This document shows, piece by piece, positions 42,701 to 51,142 of a DNA stretch of 64,000 nt. Source of the stretch: a virus; IMG/VR virus record IMGVR_UViG_3300044802_000046, positions 1 to 64,000 of that record, one strand, 5' to 3'. Numbering within the stretch: position 1 is the stretch's first letter; every line of letters begins with the position of its first letter. The notes under the pieces were generated by a model, which was not told the DNA's origin, ran no database searches, and worked only from the letters and a program-made list of their open reading frames with translations. The translations under genes and the position numbers were made by a program.

Positions 42701-45700
42701 CTCCAGCTACAGCGTTGTTTACATAAGTTTGAATATCTCCATCTATAGGAACATATATTACATTACCACCAATCCAGTCCGCTTCTTTATATAAAGATTT
42801 ATTTACCCAAAAATTTCCATCATAATTAAGTCTTGTAGTATGAACCGGATCTGTAGTGCTGCTATCAAAACTACCGGAAACTTGAGAAGTAAATGGAGCG
42901 TATGCCGATCCTGTCCATTGCAACACATTATCAGATATAGCTACCCAACTTTCAGTCGTGCCATTTGTTGTTAAATAATTACCATTATGTCCTGTTTGGG
43001 ATGGAAGTCCAGAATATTTAGAATCAAATATAATCCAGTCTCCAGAAGATAGGGCTCCATTAGTTGATGACGAAGATAATCCAAGAGATAATATTTGTCC
43101 TGTAGCTATACTTAATCCATTTGCAGTTCCAATAGTTACTTCAGCATGGGTATTGACTAATGATCCATTACTGTATATGGCTGTAGCATAAAAATAACCA
43201 TCATAATTTACTCTATTTGTAGCTGTTGGATTAGTCGTACCTTTATAAAGCTTACCAGCACTGGACACTCCTCCGGCTTCAGTTTTATCGGTATAAAACC
43301 TGTAATTTATATTTGTGGTATCAAACTTTGCAAAATCATCCGTAAATGGAGCGAATGGAATTGTTGTATAAGTTCCGTTATCAGCTAAATATTGATTCCC
43401 TGATCCACTAGTAACTATTACTGAAGCCTTATTCCAAGTTGTTTTATTCCCGGCTGTTATGGATACAACTGCTGCATAATCTGTAAAATCACCTTTCAAA
43501 GAATTGTACGTACCATCCATTAACTGAACTAACTTGACCGGAGAACCAGTATTAGCTACGCCATCTTGGAATGTAATATTATTTGAAGAATCGGCCATTA
43601 TACTATTTACCGCAGATCTGAATAATACACGATGCGAAGTCGGGAATGTAAGATCGGCATTAAAAGTCAAAAGTCTATTTGAAAACTCACCGTATATTAA
43701 TGGTGTACTAGTGTTTGTATTGTGAATGTATAATTTATCGTTACCAGTTTCATTGTCTCCGGCATTAGGTCCTAATAATAAGTTTCCATTTTTATATCTT
43801 AAATATGAACTATTAAAATATGTCGCCTCTATATTCCCATTAACTGTTAATGCTTCGTCAAGAGTTGACGGAGAGTTTACCCCTACAAATCCTGCATAAT
43901 AAATACCTCCAGACATACTAGTCCAGAAATTGGTGGCCCCACTTATCAAAGATGCTAATGTTACCGATCCCGATACGGCATCCGTAAACACCATATTATT
44001 AGAAACATCCTTTGATATATAAGTAGTTAAATTTTCTACATAATGAGTTATAGAAACTATTTGATCTACAGTAAGCCTCTTATTTACATTATCAAATAAG
44101 AAATTAGTGTCCCCGGAAGGAACTGTTCCATTTATATAAACAACCTGAGTGTCTAATCCGGCAGATAGAGTTATAGGCTTATACGTTCCATCATCAGCTA
44201 AAAATTGACTTCCAGTTCCAGTGTTAATAACACTTGCGGCTGGAGACGATGTTGATAATGCATTGGTAATGCCATATCCGGCTAATGTTGTTGGAGTGGA
44301 TGTAATCGCACTCCAAGCCCATGTTTTTGCATCTACCTCAGTTTTTGTATATGCATTAGTTATTCCATATCCAGATATGGTAGTAGGAGTAGAAGTTATG
44401 GCACTCCAAAGCCAAGTCTTATTATCAACCTCCGTCTTTGTGTAGGCATTTGTAATCCCATACCCAGCTATAGTCGTCGGAATTCCAGATGTTATTTTAC
44501 TCCAAGGTAAGGCAGGAATATCAGATGCTGACAGATCTACACCTCCTGTGACTAATCCTTTTGAATCATAAGATATTTTAGTGTGGGTAGCTCCGGTTAT
44601 AGGAGAATTTCCAGCCATAGCATCCGTGATACCATAACCGGATATAGTAGTAGGGTGATTCGTTATATTTCCCCAGTGAACCGAGGCTTGCCCTGAAGTC
44701 TGGAGATTAGTTTTAGTATATACATTTGCAGCTAATGCGTATCCAGCAACTGCGTGATTGCCCCATCCAAATGCAGTTTGCCAGTTAGTTATATTAGCCC
44801 CTGTAATGGCTGTAACTGAAGCGTAATCGTTAAAATCTGACTTAAGAGCATATCCTCCAGAACTAAAAGTGTGAAAATTACCATCCCCGCCTAAATAATC
44901 TGTGGCATTACCACTTAACGCAGTCAGCATGCCTCCGCTTGAGGTAGTAGCTAGGCTGAATGTTAAAACTTGAGATGAATTTATACTTACGCCGTATGGC
45001 GGAGTTGCTATTGATACCGGTGGATGCGATGACCCTCCAGTATTATTTACAAATGGAATTATCTGGGCCGGGAATGTTATGGTTACGTAATCACTTAACT
45101 CTTTAACTATATCTACAGTTCTTAAATATGCGGTTAATAAGTCATTATAAAATAATGCTAAATCATATTCTGAATAAGCTGTATTTATCTTTGTTAACGA
45201 TATTTCTATCCTGTAAGCAAGTTCCTTGTTTGAAGCCCTGGCCTGATCGAAAAGTATCTTAAAGTTTTCTATGTATCCCCTAATAACATTCATGTCATTA
45301 AGGTATGCTGTTACGGTTTTAGTAGCGGTTAATGTTGCGTTTATTATTAAACCGTCACTCATCAAATAAGTTAGTATGGTAGTAATCTGACTAGTCCATA
45401 CCCCACTCCAAATATTAGGAACATAACTTATTGTCTGATTACTATTTGACACTACAGACAATGGACTACCTACTGGAGGTGTAACTGTATGAATTCTTGA
45501 TATACTAGCATACGATCCATATATACTACTATCGACAGAAGAAAATACAGAATTATACCCATCCGCTGTTTGGGTTATATCGATCGCCGGTATTATGAAC
45601 GAATAAGTATACGTATGACTTGTTGTAGATATAGATCCGTCTACAGAATAAAGTACATGGTAATCTACTGTATAAACACCTGCTAATACAAATCCCAGGG

Positions 45701-45926
45701 CATTTACGGGTAGATTAATATATCCTGAAGATAAACTTACACTTGGATTTACATCTGGAGCTAGATAATTAGTATTATCATATATGACTCCTCTTGGAGA
45801 TGTCATTTTAACGACACCTTTGACATTAGCTAACGAAACTCCCTGACCAGAATAGTTAGACGTATCTTGTATCTTAAATTTTCGCTGGACAACATCGAAT
45901 ACCGTACTAAAACTAAGCGTAATCAT
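39708..45926 (-). CDS. Modular tail fibre (2072 aa)
   Basis: Ordered modules: an N-terminal beta-rich attachment part (residues 1-300, FSTVFDVVQRKFKIQDTSNY); phage fibre repeats with WSAITSTPTTLAGYGITNA (about 380-570); a shaft with recurring TTRLNYDGNFWVNKSLY-type segments; a beta-helix, pectate-lyase-like part (about 1050-1310, GDTLILASGEYTITSGITIN; LSINLTGGD); a YadA/hep-Hag-like stalk of NTAIGYSAMLVSDGSNNVSI repeats (about 1415-1710); and a C-terminal block of seven 42-residue W-x-S-V-A-Y-G-N-G repeats (about 1755-2045), a likely seven-bladed propeller. It is probably the main host-recognition fibre. It has its own promoter with an 18-bp palindrome. Confidence 0.85.
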   Translation of the reverse strand: MITLSFSTVFDVVQRKFKIQDTSNYSGQGVSLANVKGVVKMTSPRGVIYDNTNYLAPDVNPSVSLSSGYINLPVNALGFVLAGVYTVDYHVLYSVDGSISTTSHTYTYSFIIPAIDITQTADGYNSVFSSVDSSIYGSYASISRIHTVTPPVGSPLSVVSNSNQTISYVPNIWSGVWTSQITTILTYLMSDGLIINATLTATKTVTAYLNDMNVIRGYIENFKILFDQARASNKELAYRIEISLTKINTAYSEYDLALFYNDLLTAYLRTVDIVKELSDYVTITFPAQIIPFVNNTGGSSHPPVSIATPPYGVSINSSQVLTFSLATTSSGGMLTALSGNATDYLGGDGNFHTFSSGGYALKSDFNDYASVTAITGANITNWQTAFGWGNHAVAGYALAANVYTKTNLQTSGQASVHWGNITNHPTTISGYGITDAMAGNSPITGATHTKISYDSKGLVTGGVDLSASDIPALPWSKITSGIPTTIAGYGITNAYTKTEVDNKTWLWSAITSTPTTISGYGITNAYTKTEVDAKTWAWSAITSTPTTLAGYGITNALSTSSPAASVINTGTGSQFLADDGTYKPITLSAGLDTQVVYINGTVPSGDTNFLFDNVNKRLTVDQIVSITHYVENLTTYISKDVSNNMVFTDAVSGSVTLASLISGATNFWTSMSGGIYYAGFVGVNSPSTLDEALTVNGNIEATYFNSSYLRYKNGNLLLGPNAGDNETGNDKLYIHNTNTSTPLIYGEFSNRLLTFNADLTFPTSHRVLFRSAVNSIMADSSNNITFQDGVANTGSPVKLVQLMDGTYNSLKGDFTDYAAVVSITAGNKTTWNKASVIVTSGSGNQYLADNGTYTTIPFAPFTDDFAKFDTTNINYRFYTDKTEAGGVSSAGKLYKGTTNPTATNRVNYDGYFYATAIYSNGSLVNTHAEVTIGTANGLSIATGQILSLGLSSSSTNGALSSGDWIIFDSKYSGLPSQTGHNGNYLTTNGTTESWVAISDNVLQWTGSAYAPFTSQVSGSFDSSTTDPVHTTRLNYDGNFWVNKSLYKEADWIGGNVIYVPIDGDIQTYVNNAVAGDTLILASGEYTITSGITINKALNIVGQGNAGYYTIPSAAGHGTLIQSSSISGLVCFSIQSTNVRLAHLSINLTGGDSTGVTTSNNLDGIVLTNVDVIVNCSGLAQGIMLYGSNAVLRNITFYVISADSDAIGLYFYNNTLTTGPSVCDCFSVTGIVQSGTGGDNGWCFYADNSNCAQTLTLNLSTSVCKALPGGATTNIAVASTSSVTNNSIVNAYFCTLEGADYDAYQTGTNQLNVGGSVLVNDLIFGTITYRARMTANNLTTSVLKTSGSTQNDGYFYTGTVVPIHTTRLNYDGDLYVKDLYSSGFVDVNTNGDAISINTFKASGLTGNNLFIGNGGTSASGTGSQGSYNLGIGTGSLLSITTGHDNVAIGYQALYSATTTFYSTAVGVGALKSLTTFSYSTAVGYHAAYNVSTGGSTVAIGYEALLTNVSGSYNTAVGTWALRATTNGNNTAIGYSAMLVSDGSNNVSIGSNSMLAHTSGSSNVAVGFQALKGLITGSASVAIGNNALLVSTAGGNTAIGSQSLTANTTGTDNVGVGVLSLFSNTTGAGNLGIGTNALHDNITSGSNVALGINSLYSITGNDNVAIGYNSGRWITGGSVANITSTTSVYIGSSTKALADGGVNEIVIGYNAVGNGSNSVTLGTSTIVKSILYGNVGIGVVPGTGSEKLEVAGNIISKGIAWTSRTGAVDNDWRSIVYGNGLFVAVSSSGTGNRVMTSPDGINWTSRTSSADNNWESVAYGNGIFVAVSDSGTGNRVMTSPDGINWAYRTSAVDNNWNSVAYGGGIFVAVSSSGTGNRVMTSSDGVNWVSRTSAADNGWLSVTYGNGLFVAVSQDGTGNRVMSSPDGITWTSRTSAADNIWNSVAYGNGLFVAVSSSGTGNRVMTSPNGITWTSRTNSVDNNWASITYGNRLFVAVSHTGTGDRVMTSPDGINWTSRTSAADNNWPSVAYGNGLFVAVSITGTGNRVMTSGKQDLIVNPDIYINSQNILQNQIFS
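39790..40660 (-). repeat. Seven 126-bp repeats encoding a propeller in the tail fibre
   Basis: Seven imperfect units of 42 codons with the core YGNGLFVAVSSSGTGNRVMT and SPDGINW. Seven copies fit a seven-bladed beta-propeller at the fibre tip. Strong similarity between units favours recombination. Confidence 0.85.
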
Positions 45927-45941
45927 TCATTTTCGTTTTTA

Positions 45942-45949
45942 CAAATTTA
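45942..45949 (-). promoter_or_regulatory. Late-type -7 box of the tail fibre (TAAATTTG)
   Basis: Plus-strand CAAATTTA, 15 bases from the ATG at 45926 and 13 bases downstream (in minus-strand direction) of the palindrome at 45962-45979. Confidence 0.7.
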
Positions 45950-45961
45950 CATAATTTTAAA

Positions 45962-45979
45962 TTATGATTTATATCATAT
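45962..45979 (-). promoter_or_regulatory. 18-bp palindrome at the tail-fibre promoter
   Basis: TTATGATTTATATCATAT: inverted TATGAT and ATCATA with four bases between. The same sequence with one change in the spacer occurs at 49853-49870, again with 13 bases between TATGAT...ATCATA and the -7 box. It covers the expected -33 region, so a regulator binding here could replace or block sigma contact. Confidence 0.65.
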
Positions 45980-46009
45980 AAAAAATCCCCGATATTTACA
46001 CACCGGGGA
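45979..46009 (-). terminator. Terminator after the 46036 gene
   Basis: On the minus strand, CCCCG and CGGGG (plus-strand 45987-45991 and 46004-46008) make a GC-rich stem followed by seven U residues. It ends the head-protein unit and separates it from the tail-fibre promoter. Confidence 0.8.
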
Positions 46010-46035
46010 CTAAAACCAACTAAGCCGAGAAACTA

Positions 46036-47070
46036 TTAAACTGCCGTTTCTTTCGAAGCATCTAAGGCTACAAGAGCTTCTATGATGTCTTCCTGTTTCA
46101 TGCCATAAGTGTTTATTTCACGATCCTTGGCCATCTTTTTAAGATCTGACCATCCAAGGCTTGCGTATTTTCCTTGTGGACCTGCGTATATAACTTGCTT
46201 TATAGTTTCAAATAATTGCGCGTTGTTACGGATTGCATCAAACAATAAATTATCTTTTTGCGACAAACTTACTACCGGTACAAAAACTATTGGCTGAACA
46301 AAGTCCTTGGTTGTAGAGTCTAAGAAATACCATCCCTTATCTTTATTGTTCCATCCAATAACCTGTCTGTCTTTAGCCAATTGAACTAAAGACCTGTATT
46401 CCGAGAATACATCTTCCCCGTTTACTTCGGCCACAAACTCGTCAATTCCGCGCCTGGTTACGCTGTAATTTTTATGTGATTCATAAATACGATCAAGGAG
46501 ATTTTTTCTTAGAGTATCGATATGCAGAAGATCTGAGTTTGAAATACCCCAAGAAGCTGCGAGCTGTTTCAATTTCTTGTGGTCATCATAAATAGGACTC
46601 AATTTGCTGCATAGGTAAAAATCAAGCGCTGCATTTTCGCCAAGTTTCTCAACCGCCTCAGTGTTTTTCTTGTCAAGATCTTCGACTTCATAAAGTCCTG
46701 TTTTTAGAATACCGCTTAAGTTAATAACAAAATAAGCAAGGTCGGTCTGTTTCACAGGATCTAATACTAAGTCTCCCTTTTGAATAAAAATAGACCTTTC
46801 AGAAAAATCAAGTTTGCCATCTTTTAATTTCGGAGTACTCTTAGCGTACATCCATGTTTCAGATTCGCCATTTTTATTTGGCATTGTAGCTTGCAAAGGC
46901 CACATATGGGAAGGTATGGGCTCTGGGATTCCGGTTTTATTTATATCAATTTTAGAAGTTGACCTGATACGTATTGGATTTTTCATCCTCCTTATTTTTG
47001 CAAATTCAGGTTCCAGATGCTTCCAACCATCATCTTTTAATCTGACTAATTCTTCATTACAATACAGCAT
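46036..47070 (-). CDS. Head-associated protein with SAP/HeH-like C-terminus (344 aa)
   Basis: Central VLDPVKQTDLAYFVINLSGI and helical regions (LKQLAASWGISNSDLLHIDT; YRSLVQLAKDRQVIGWNNKD), and a C-terminal helix-extended-helix segment LKKMAKDREINTYGMKQEDI resembling SAP/LEM-type nucleic-acid-binding motifs. It directly follows the capsid gene behind a terminator hairpin, the place where crAss-like and related phages encode an auxiliary head protein. It may contact DNA or capsid; role inferred. Confidence 0.65.
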   Translation of the reverse strand: MLYCNEELVRLKDDGWKHLEPEFAKIRRMKNPIRIRSTSKIDINKTGIPEPIPSHMWPLQATMPNKNGESETWMYAKSTPKLKDGKLDFSERSIFIQKGDLVLDPVKQTDLAYFVINLSGILKTGLYEVEDLDKKNTEAVEKLGENAALDFYLCSKLSPIYDDHKKLKQLAASWGISNSDLLHIDTLRKNLLDRIYESHKNYSVTRRGIDEFVAEVNGEDVFSEYRSLVQLAKDRQVIGWNNKDKGWYFLDSTTKDFVQPIVFVPVVSLSQKDNLLFDAIRNNAQLFETIKQVIYAGPQGKYASLGWSDLKKMAKDREINTYGMKQEDIIEALVALDASKETAV

Positions 47071-47094
47071 ATTTATAGTTTTATAGTTTCACCG

Positions 47095-47124
47095 AAAAAA
47101 GGGAGAGTAAATACCCTCCCTTTT
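47095..47124 (-). terminator. Terminator after the major capsid gene
   Basis: On the minus strand GGGAG.GTA and TAC.CTCCC (plus-strand 47101-47120) form a stem followed by six U residues (plus 47095-47100). It would reduce transcription of the following head gene relative to the capsid gene. Confidence 0.8.
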
Positions 47125-47136
47125 GATTTTATTTTC

Positions 47137-48597
47137 TTATAATTTATTTACCAAAACCATTTTCTGAACACTCGTTGGTACGAACATATATTCAGATAAC
47201 ATCATCCCTTTTACGGTATCGGTTGATTGTACGATAGGAAGATTCTGACCAGTCATACCATTTAAATATCCAACAACCCTTGCGCGACTTTCGCCGTTAT
47301 GATTTGGATACCCAATCATCAAACTTGAGATCTTAACTTTTTTATCCACGTTTGGTCCGCCGCCTTCGATAGTTACAGGATTTTCACCCATAGGAACGAT
47401 AAAACCCCCTGAACGATAACGATCACCGTAAGCGGCCAGGCCCATGCCGGCGGGGTTACTAAAATTACCAATTTCTTTTAAGATATAACGGAAATTAAGC
47501 TTTTCGAATATCTTAAAGCTAAGACCTACCTCATCAAGTCTTTTCATTACATCGGTAGCCGATGAATTTTCTTTGATAAAATTATATCCAGAATTTTCAA
47601 GGTTGGCGTACAGTAAATCACCCATCGCAAACAACATTTCTTGAGCAGAAACACCGACGGAAATCATAAGAGTTTTAATATCATCAAAATCATTAACCTC
47701 AAACTTATCTGCATAAGTCTTTTTAAGGGCAAGCTTCTGAAGCCACTGTAAGAATCCGCGCTGAGCTTTAATTGGGACACTATTGCCAAAAGCATCATTC
47801 ATAACAAATGAAGTATTGTCAGCTTCCTGGCCCATCCAAATGTTATAATTAATCTTCCGGTTATGTTCAAATTCCTGCTGAACAGATGCGGCGTTAAAAC
47901 GTCCAACTCCCATTCCACCTTTTAATGGAACGTCATCAAGATAATTTTCTTGATAAAGAAGACCACCGGCCATGTCAAAAGTAGACTTTGAAAGCATGGT
48001 GTAAAACGCACGTTGAAACGATCCATTAGTCTTACCTTTTGGCTGATCAGTACCCAGAGCCCATGAATCACCAGCAACCATAAGTTTGGTTCCAGCAGGA
48101 ACAATAGTTGTTATCCTGGCAGCAGTAAAATTAGTACCCGCTTTATTATGAGGGGTGGCAGTATAAATTTTATTAGCTGCAACGCCAGTATCTTCACTCA
48201 TGAGTCGATATAAATAATCCTGCGAAGGATCAGTTGTATATAAACCTGGAATTAAGAAACTTTCTCCAATATTTATCGGGCCGTTACCTTGAGCGTCGTA
48301 ATCTCCAGCGTCAAGTTTAAAGGTAATGTCGGCGCCAATAGCACCTGTTGCGATGCCTCCATTACCAATGGTAATTGGACGTTCGTAAGCGTACTGTTCA
48401 AAAATATTTAACGTGTCGCCCTTAATATCGATGGTTTCTCCCATCAAATCAATAAAATCGAAAACGTCAAATAAATGACCGTACTGTTTATATATTTTCT
48501 TCCACACCTGTGGGACTTTTTCGAATGCATAAAGCGATTGCCAAAGGTTCGTCCATTGACCTCTCGCTGCAAAACTTGTAGGAACTTGTAAAGCCAT
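47137..48597 (-). CDS. Major capsid protein (486 aa)
   Basis: Length, position directly downstream of a scaffold-like gene, and features typical of HK97-fold capsid proteins of short-tailed Bacteroidota phages support this call: an N-terminal helix (RGQWTNLWQSLYAFEKVPQV), a long alpha-beta core (VPLKGGMGVGRFNAASVQQE; RKINYNIWMGQEADNTSFVM) and a C-terminal beta-rich part (PIVQSTDTVKGMMLSEYMFV). A strong terminator follows. No N-terminal protease cleavage site can be identified by eye. Confidence 0.8.
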   Translation of the reverse strand: MALQVPTSFAARGQWTNLWQSLYAFEKVPQVWKKIYKQYGHLFDVFDFIDLMGETIDIKGDTLNIFEQYAYERPITIGNGGIATGAIGADITFKLDAGDYDAQGNGPINIGESFLIPGLYTTDPSQDYLYRLMSEDTGVAANKIYTATPHNKAGTNFTAARITTIVPAGTKLMVAGDSWALGTDQPKGKTNGSFQRAFYTMLSKSTFDMAGGLLYQENYLDDVPLKGGMGVGRFNAASVQQEFEHNRKINYNIWMGQEADNTSFVMNDAFGNSVPIKAQRGFLQWLQKLALKKTYADKFEVNDFDDIKTLMISVGVSAQEMLFAMGDLLYANLENSGYNFIKENSSATDVMKRLDEVGLSFKIFEKLNFRYILKEIGNFSNPAGMGLAAYGDRYRSGGFIVPMGENPVTIEGGGPNVDKKVKISSLMIGYPNHNGESRARVVGYLNGMTGQNLPIVQSTDTVKGMMLSEYMFVPTSVQKMVLVNKL

Positions 48598-48615
48598 AAT
48601 TAAATTTTTTAAAAA

Positions 48616-49809
48616 TTACATTATTGAATCGAGTTTAGCGGACATCTTATCCCAAATATTACCTTCCTGAGATTTTGGTTTAGTTTTTTCAGACAATGGA
48701 GCATCGTTATTGACCTTTGCATGCCACTCATCATTTAACTTAGTCGCAACCTGCGTAGCATGACTCTTCATTATCTTAGGAAGCTCCCTTGCTATGTATC
48801 TGCCTTTAATTCCTTCCAGCACATCAGTAATAGTATTCTCATTAATGGGCTGCCCGGTATAGGCTAAAAAATCAACATACTTAGAAACTTCGGATTTAAA
48901 AGAATCGCTTACTTCAGGAATGTACTTGTACAACTCCTTACCATCTTCATCTGGAATAATCAATTCGGTAAAATTAGCTACCATTTTATCGACAATAGGC
49001 GACCATGCTTGTTTAGATTGTTCAATGCGTGAAGTTTCTTTTGAAAGAATACTCTGTCTTTCTTTTTCGACATCAATCGTAAGAGGCAACTCAACATCTT
49101 GCAAAGCCTTAAACTCGATCCGAGCTTCTTTGCCAGCTTTTGCAATCTTTGCTTTCGTTACATTATCCCACGATTCAGGATCGTTAAGATCTACACTACC
49201 AAACCTATCGGCTACAACTTCCCTAACGTCGGAATCATCCATTCCTTTATATACATCAGGATCATTTAGTCGTGCCTGTTTTACTAACAAATCAACGGTA
49301 TCTGCCTGGTCAAGATTAATATTACTAATTGCAGTCATTATAGAAATATCTTTATCTGGATATTTCTTACGCATCTCGCTAATTTTCAATAAATCCTCGC
49401 CGACATATTTTCGTAAATCAACATATTTTAAAGATTCTTTTTCAGAATCATACTTGGTCTGCAACTCTTCGAATTGCTTTTTAGTAAGGCCGTGTTCTGA
49501 TTCCAAATTTTTTACCTTATTTTCATACTCCGTTATTTTGGTTGGAGCTGAAAATAATTCTTGAAGCTCTTTTTCTTCCTTAATCTCTCTACCGAATTTC
49601 TTACCGTATTTAGTGTTAAATTCAGAAGGATCAAAAATCTCACTAGCAGTTTTAGAAGGATCGGGAATAACAGGAGCAGGAGGATCGGTAGTAGTAACGG
49701 TATTAGTATTGGCACTATCATTAGTACCAATACTACCGGGTATTGTAGTATCGGTTTTATCATCTTTCTGAGGATATGCTTCCTTAAAAGCTTTAACAAT
49801 CTCGTCCAT
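48616..49809 (-). CDS. Capsid scaffold-like protein (397 aa)
   Basis: Acidic, with a disordered N-terminus (PVIPDPSKTASEIF) and coiled-coil segments (TKITEYENKVKNLESEHGLT; KKQFEELQTKYDSEKESLKY) and a basic C-terminal end. This composition and the location immediately before the capsid gene are characteristic of phage scaffolding proteins, which direct shell assembly and are then removed. It is the first gene after a promoter with the 18-bp palindrome. Confidence 0.75.
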   Translation of the reverse strand: MDEIVKAFKEAYPQKDDKTDTTIPGSIGTNDSANTNTVTTTDPPAPVIPDPSKTASEIFDPSEFNTKYGKKFGREIKEEKELQELFSAPTKITEYENKVKNLESEHGLTKKQFEELQTKYDSEKESLKYVDLRKYVGEDLLKISEMRKKYPDKDISIMTAISNINLDQADTVDLLVKQARLNDPDVYKGMDDSDVREVVADRFGSVDLNDPESWDNVTKAKIAKAGKEARIEFKALQDVELPLTIDVEKERQSILSKETSRIEQSKQAWSPIVDKMVANFTELIIPDEDGKELYKYIPEVSDSFKSEVSKYVDFLAYTGQPINENTITDVLEGIKGRYIARELPKIMKSHATQVATKLNDEWHAKVNNDAPLSEKTKPKSQEGNIWDKMSAKLDSIM

Positions 49810-49832
49810 AAATTTTACTTAGTTTCTCGACA

Positions 49833-49840
49833 CAAAGTTA
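49833..49840 (-). promoter_or_regulatory. Late-type -7 box of the scaffold-capsid unit (TAACTTTG)
   Basis: Plus-strand CAAAGTTA, 23 bases from the ATG at 49809, with the palindrome at 49853-49870 just upstream. Confidence 0.7.
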
Positions 49841-49852
49841 ACATATATTTTT

Positions 49853-49870
49853 TTATGATTTTTATCATAT
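49853..49870 (-). promoter_or_regulatory. 18-bp palindrome at the scaffold-capsid promoter
   Basis: TTATGATTTTTATCATAT, 17 of 18 identical to the tail-fibre copy and with the same 13-base spacing from the inverted repeat to the -7 box. Likely operator of a shared late regulator. Confidence 0.65.
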
Positions 49871-49881
49871 ATTTTTAATAA

Positions 49882-50172
49882 TTATCTACCGGCTATATAT
49901 CTTCCTGGAGCTTTGCTATTGGAAAATAAATTGTCGCCCTTGTAAACTTCGTATTGTTTAATTATAACCTCCTCATCTATTTGTATTAATGATGATGCCT
50001 CATAATCTATCTCCCCAAACTTGGCAATAACCTCTCTGACATGAGATAATCTTTCCTCACCTTCTCTTAAATATTTATAAATAAATCTTGAGTCTGTAAC
50101 ATAATTATCATCAAGTTTAATATAATATTTAAATTCTTGGCCTAGTTTAATTCTGGCTAATGATATGATCAT
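49882..50172 (-). CDS. Small head-region protein (96 aa)
   Basis: Not recognised. Mixed alpha/beta (IISLARIKLGQEFKYYIKLD; LREGEERLSHVREVIAKFGE) with a basic end (SNSKAPGRYIAGR). It lies between the portal-side protein (1-bp gap) and the scaffold-capsid promoter, so it ends the portal operon. Confidence 0.6.
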   Translation of the reverse strand: MIISLARIKLGQEFKYYIKLDDNYVTDSRFIYKYLREGEERLSHVREVIAKFGEIDYEASSLIQIDEEVIIKQYEVYKGDNLFSNSKAPGRYIAGR

Positions 50173-50173
50173 T

Positions 50174-51142
50174 TTATTTATTTTTTAAAACCGACATTTT
50201 CTGTTCTGCAATCTTTTTATTTTCACCTTCAAGTGTGCTTGGATCTAATTCTTCCACATATTTATTCTTTATATGTTGAGGAAGATTGTTAAACTGCTTC
50301 ATGGTTTTATAACTACTTTCGTCTATTGGCTCCCGCGTACCATCATCGTATACTTTATAAAAATTCCAGCCTGGATCTTTGAATATTACACCTTCGTCTG
50401 TTTTTTTAGTTATCGAAGGGTCATATCCGGAAATAACTTTAGATAATCTTCGGACATAAGTCTGAGGAGTTGTTTTGGATGGATCTTCTGGGTTTATATT
50501 GCTATACATAGTATACCCCGTATATTTATCTTCAGATTCTGGATTATAATTTTCAACTCTTTTAAATGTACTTGTGTCTTTATATTGCTTATTTGTCTCT
50601 GCTGGTTCTATAGTTAATGTGGATGATGCTGGATTGAAAGCTACCGAATGTCTCGCGCCGGCCTTCCACGTCTCTGGCTTATTTGGATCGTCACCTTCTC
50701 CGATTAACTGAAGATCCTTTCCATACTTACCTCTTAATCCTACGTATTTATCCCAATCTTCACCAAGAACTTTTTTCTGCTCATCGGGAGACAGGTAAAA
50801 GTCTGGGTTCTTTTCCGCAAATTTTTCAGCGCCAGTGACCCTCGTTTTAGGAGATAATGGCTTTGACTCGTCCCATCCGTATTTAGACATTAAATCCTTA
50901 TACAACTTTGGATTCTTCTTTTCAAGCTCGCTATTTAATTTCTGTCCAAAATTATATAACTCAGACTTGTCCCTTAAATAGCCCTCATTCCTATCTACAA
51001 AATTATTATAATCCTCAAATTTAGGGTTCTCAGATATTTTACTTTCCGGAACAGGATTACTTTGAAAAAAAGGCTCGTACTCTGGATGATCTTTTACAAA
51101 TTTATCAATCTGAGGATCTTTATGTTTTTTATTGTCCGGCAT
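50174..51142 (-). CDS. Portal-adjacent structural protein (322 aa)
   Basis: Hydrophilic, Lys/Asp/Pro-rich with little secondary-structure order at the start (KKHKDPQIDKFVKDHPEYEP) and repeated short acidic helices (EKFAEKNPDFYLSPDEQKKV). It overlaps the end of the portal gene by 14 bases. No family recognised; a head-internal or portal-vertex protein is likely from context only. Confidence 0.55.
   Translation of the reverse strand: MPDNKKHKDPQIDKFVKDHPEYEPFFQSNPVPESKISENPKFEDYNNFVDRNEGYLRDKSELYNFGQKLNSELEKKNPKLYKDLMSKYGWDESKPLSPKTRVTGAEKFAEKNPDFYLSPDEQKKVLGEDWDKYVGLRGKYGKDLQLIGEGDDPNKPETWKAGARHSVAFNPASSTLTIEPAETNKQYKDTSTFKRVENYNPESEDKYTGYTMYSNINPEDPSKTTPQTYVRRLSKVISGYDPSITKKTDEGVIFKDPGWNFYKVYDDGTREPIDESSYKTMKQFNNLPQHIKNKYVEELDPSTLEGENKKIAEQKMSVLKNK

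Noticed and set aside
37853-45926. Diversity-generating retroelement acting on the tail proteins
   Set aside because: No reverse transcriptase and no template repeat seen in the window; variation appears to be repeat-based.
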